Part shown: piece by piece, positions 60,864 to 64,000 of the stretch | Numbering within the stretch: the stretch's first letter is position 1 | How the letters are laid out: each line of letters starts with the position of its first letter | Translations under genes and position numbers: made by a program | Assembly (NCBI GenBank): GCA_022818135.1 | Contig: JAFMSR010000014.1 | Coordinates: 43,152,924 to 43,216,923, forward strand | DNA: 64,000 nucleotides | Direction of reading: 5' to 3' | From: Saxidomus purpurata | Lineage: Eukaryota > Mollusca > Bivalvia > Venerida > Veneridae | Notes under the pieces: model-generated | Told to the model about the DNA's origin: nothing | Seen by the model: the letters and a program-made list of their open reading frames with translations, nothing else | Databases searched by the model: none

Positions 60864-62140
60864 ACAAGAGGGCGAAGATGGCCCTATATCGCTCACCTTG
60901 GTACAAGTCCACTTGCCTGGTGGAAGATCACTAGATAATGTTATATACCAAATAAGTTTTCCTATATACGCCTTTGTAAAACAAATGATCCCCCCGGGCA
61001 AGGTCAATTTTGACCCCAGGGGCATAATTTGAACAAACTTTAAAGAGGTCTACTAGGCAATGCTACATGCCAAATATCTAAGCTCTAGGCCTTGTGGTTT
61101 CAGAGAAGAAGATTTTTAAAGTTTTTACTATATATTCCTATGCAAAACTAAGTGACCCCCGGTGCGGGGTCAATTTTGACCCGGGGGTCATAATTTGAAC
61201 AATATTGGTAGAGGTCCACTAGCCAATGCTACATGCCAAATATCTAAGCTCTAGGCCTTGTGGTTTCAGAGAAGAAGATTTTTAAAGTTTTTCCTACATA
61301 AGCCTATGTAAAACTAAGTGACCCCCGGTGCGGGGTCAATTTTGATCCGGGGCTCATAATTTGAACAATCTTGGTAGAGGTCCACTAGCCAATGCTACAT
61401 GCCAAATATCTAAGCTCTAGGCCTTGTGGTTTCAGAGAAGATTTTTGAAGTTTTTCCTATATATTCCTTTGCAAAACTAAGTGACCCCCGGGGCGGGGTC
61501 AATTTTGACCCGGGGCTCATAATTTGAACAATATTGGTAGAGGTCCACTAGCCAATGCTACATGCCAAATATCTAAGCTCTAGGCCTTGTGGTTTCAGAG
61601 AAGAAGATTTTTTAAGTTTTTCCTATATATTCCTATGCAAAATTAAGTGACCCCCGGTGCGGGGTCAATTTTGACCCGGGGGTCATAATTTGAACAATCT
61701 TGGTAGAGGTCTACTAGACAATGCTACATGCCAAATATCTTAGCTCTAGGCCTTGTGGTTTCAGAGAAGAAGATTTTTAAAGTTTTCCCTATATATTCCT
61801 ATGCAAAAACTAAGGGCCCACCCTCGCGGGGTCAATTTTGACCCGGGGGTCATAATTTGAACAATCTTGGTAGAGGTCCACTAGACAATGCTACATGCCA
61901 AATATCTAAGCTCTAGGCCTTGTGGTTTCAGAGAAGAAGATTTTTAAAGTTTTTCCTATTTGTTGCCATAGCAACCAGAGTTCTGCATGGAATGGAATTC
62001 TTTGAACAATTTTGGTAGAGCTTCATGCAAGGAACATTCCTGCATAGTTTTATCAACATTGGCCTAGAGGTTTCAGAGGAGATGTCATTTGAATCAAAAT
62101 GTTGACGGACGACGGACGACGGGAAATCATCGATCAGAAA
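60864..62140 (+). mobile_element. Helitron-like element, family alpha, 3'-truncated near-duplicate
   Basis: It starts ACAAGAGGGCGAAGATGGCCC and is nearly identical to 11315-12461 but has one more 167-bp unit (units at about 61152, 61318, 61481, 61647 and 61814 plus a first diverged unit). It ends in GACGGACGACGGACGACGGG and ATCATCGATCAGAAAA, losing the 3' hairpin and CTAA. Minus-strand frames of 68-81 codons across it are artefacts. Confidence 0.8.
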
Positions 62141-62252
62141 AAAAAACGTTTTGCAACAAATGTACAACACCAATATTCTCGTGACATTCCTTCCGCAGGT
62201 TCGTAAAATTGTATTAAGATTTCTTTTTCAGACGCATTAACCACAACGTGCA

Positions 62253-62453
62253 ATGGACCGGAACCATCATTACAGGAACGTTATTTTCTATGCTACATTT
62301 GTTCATGCCATCTTAACGCCTTTCGAAAGATATGAATTATCGGCCCTTGATGACGCTCTACATGATCTGAAAACTGACAGTAAACAGTGTACATTGTCGG
62401 GGAAATTAATTTGTTTTTGCTTAAGAGTACGCGAAAAAAGAGCGAGTCTGTAA
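62253..62453 (+). CDS. Candidate short ORF with nearby poly(A) signal, 66 aa
   Basis: Not recognised. The ATG has G at -3 and G at +4, and an acceptor-like TTTCTTTTTCAG ends about 20 bp upstream at 62232. AATAAA lies about 33 bp after the stop. The product has a hydrophobic N-terminal third and a polar middle (LDDALHDLKTDSKQ). The signals fit a short last exon or small gene, but each is common by chance in AT-rich DNA. It follows the truncated alpha element by 110 bp, so it could belong to sequence disturbed by that insertion. Confidence 0.22.
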   Translation: MDRNHHYRNVIFYATFVHAILTPFERYELSALDDALHDLKTDSKQCTLSGKLICFCLRVREKRASL

Positions 62454-62819
62454 TACGACTGAAATTGTAATTGCCTCAAGTGTAGAATAAAACGGAAGAA
62501 TCGTCCATTAAAGAACCATAAAAAAGAATAGAAAATAAATACAACAAAGAAGCATAGAAAAAAACAACCCCAAAGAAAATTTCACTTAGTTATGACAACG
62601 TCATTTTTTGAAAATCTAAATTAAGAATGTTTAGACGTTTAAAATTTGAATACATATGAAATATATGGGAACCTGATTTATTAATCTTAAAATCTAAACG
62701 AAAATGGAAGCAACTTTCTCGTACAATATTCATGAAAAATGTATGTATATTGATTCTATATAAAATACAGTGAATGAAAATCAAATCACAAAATCTTTAA
62801 ATTGTGTTACTCGGTTTTA
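62454..62819. other. Unassigned sequence
   Basis: No feature beyond AATAAA near 62486 was recognised. Confidence 0.4.
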
Positions 62820-63172
62820 TTAAAAGCGCACTACCTACATATAACATTAATTTTGTGGAAACATAACTAATGTGTTCAATTTACGCAAAATAATTAAGAA
62901 CAATAATCGAAAAATGCCCCGTTTTAACATAAATAATCAATATAGAGGCGTTCTGTAATACATCGCTATCCACCCATTTATTTTACAACAACTTTACATA
63001 GAGTATTGAATGGTTAACAGTACCGCAACATATTTTTAAACGCTGATTTTACCCACACTCACTGCAATGTATAGCTAAAGATTTAAGGTTAAGTAATAAT
63101 AGTTGCACATATTTAATTATTTGTGTTTTGAAGTTATTAGTTTGACACCAGTCATGGCAAGTGTCTCTTTAA
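62820..63172 (-). mobile_element. MITE-A, diverged full-length copy
   Basis: TTAA at 62820-62823 and 63169-63172. AGCGCACTACCTAC at the left and AAGTGTCTCT at the right are its ends. The body follows MITE-A in reverse (GTGTTCAATTTACG, CGCTATCCACCCATT). Confidence 0.82.
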
Positions 63173-64000
63173 TATGTTTCAAGTCTCCCTAACAAACATA
63201 AAGTAAACAAGTTTACCAATTATCTTCATCGGAGCACGCAAGTGCAAAATGAAGGAAACGCTCGTTAGGTTGATTACATGGAACCATAAGTCGTTACCTC
63301 TAGTAGCATCTAGTTTCCTCTTTAAATGATGAATTATGTCTGTGCGTCAGTTATATGTCTGAAATATGAACTTGCACTTAACTATTTCCGCATATCATCA
63401 TGTATTGCAGACATTCTATGTGTGCGTTCACAGACGTAAAGTAAGTGCATGTGCCCATGACTCTTTCCAATGTATTTCAGTTATTCCTAGGGCATAACTT
63501 TTTTGTCTTAGAAAGACTTTATATAGAGCACTTCCTACTATGAAACTCGTTTAGCATTACATTTAAACAATTGTAAAGCGATACATTTTTTTCAGTTTCA
63601 GGCCCCGAAGGTAATCCCATTTATTTCCTCCGTCACATGACAAGTAGGGGTCGGAGGGCCATAAGCCAGTAGTCTTACACTCATAAAATTTTATAAAACG
63701 CTTCCATACTATCAAAATTTATGTTTATATGATCGATTATATCAAGAAGTTCATTAGAAAGAGTATGTTACAATTTTATCTTGATAGCATGAAAGCAAAA
63801 GTATACCGAAGGTATTACATAGGTTTAACCGGGTATCATATAAGTAAGAGAAGAAACTAACAAAAGAATGTACATAGATAAAGGTAAGAAAGAAAGGTTG
63901 AAAGCCAGTATTGATTGACTATAGTAGTCTTTGCCGACTCAGGGTGTATTCAGGTATTATGACACATTGTCCAAAATGTAATCAGTTGCAAATCAGGTGT
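63173..64000. other. Unassigned sequence
   Basis: No feature was recognised up to the window edge. Confidence 0.4.

Overview
This window is animal nuclear DNA. It is AT-rich, gene-poor, and its one certain gene has an intron. The repeats point to a marine bivalve mollusc: short-period tandem repeats inside Helitron-like elements, tRNA-derived SINEs with a shared core, and several MITE families. Species cannot be told from the sequence. No bacterial, viral or organellar gene block was seen.

The one secure gene is on the minus strand at 26605-27473: the last coding exon of a class A (rhodopsin-like) peptide-type GPCR, covering TM3 to the C-terminus behind a clear splice acceptor. The exon or exons for TM1-TM2 would lie at higher coordinates and were not found. 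The last codons and proximal 3' UTR of this gene are tandemly triplicated with a 145-bp period. A broken RING-finger exon lies at 7153-7313. Three weak coding candidates are listed: a small secreted-type ORF at 54279-54533, a terminal-exon-like ORF at 56018-56228 and a short ORF at 62253-62453. Most other reading frames are at the length expected by chance.

Most recognisable content is mobile DNA. (1) At least ten elements share one architecture: a 5' ACAAGAG-type end followed by a hairpin, an inner inverted motif, a core of 140-170-bp tandem units often with a GACG/GTCC microsatellite, a 3' hairpin and a terminal CTAA. I read these as non-autonomous Helitron/Helentron-like (HINE or 'pearl'-type) elements and label the core families alpha to eta. 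(2) MITE-A (about 375 bp) and MITE-B (about 315-355 bp) are both bounded by TTAA, as expected for piggyBac-type transposition. Some are intact, some nested, and two MITE-A copies have a foreign middle. (3) Two SINEs have different tRNA-like heads but the same core. (4) Long palindromic repeats lie near 19.6, 30.4 and 30.8 kb. (5) Minisatellites: 33 bp (35283-35934), 40 bp (38727-39079) and a GC-rich inverted array (8262-8910).

Layout: 0-6 kb SINEs and an interspersed repeat; 6-9 kb RING remnant, Helitron-like element and GC-rich array; 10-12.5 kb two adjacent Helitron-like elements; 13.7-19.8 kb MITEs and a segmental duplication; 21-24.7 kb MITE-A and Helitron-like copies; 26-27.5 kb the GPCR; 28.8-31 kb Helitron-like element and palindromes; 35-39 kb minisatellites; 42.8-46.2 kb two more Helitron-like elements; 48-53.6 kb nested repeats; 54-64 kb weak ORFs, MITE-A copies and a near-duplicate of the 11.3-kb Helitron-like element. 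No pathway or operon-like cooperation between genes is visible.
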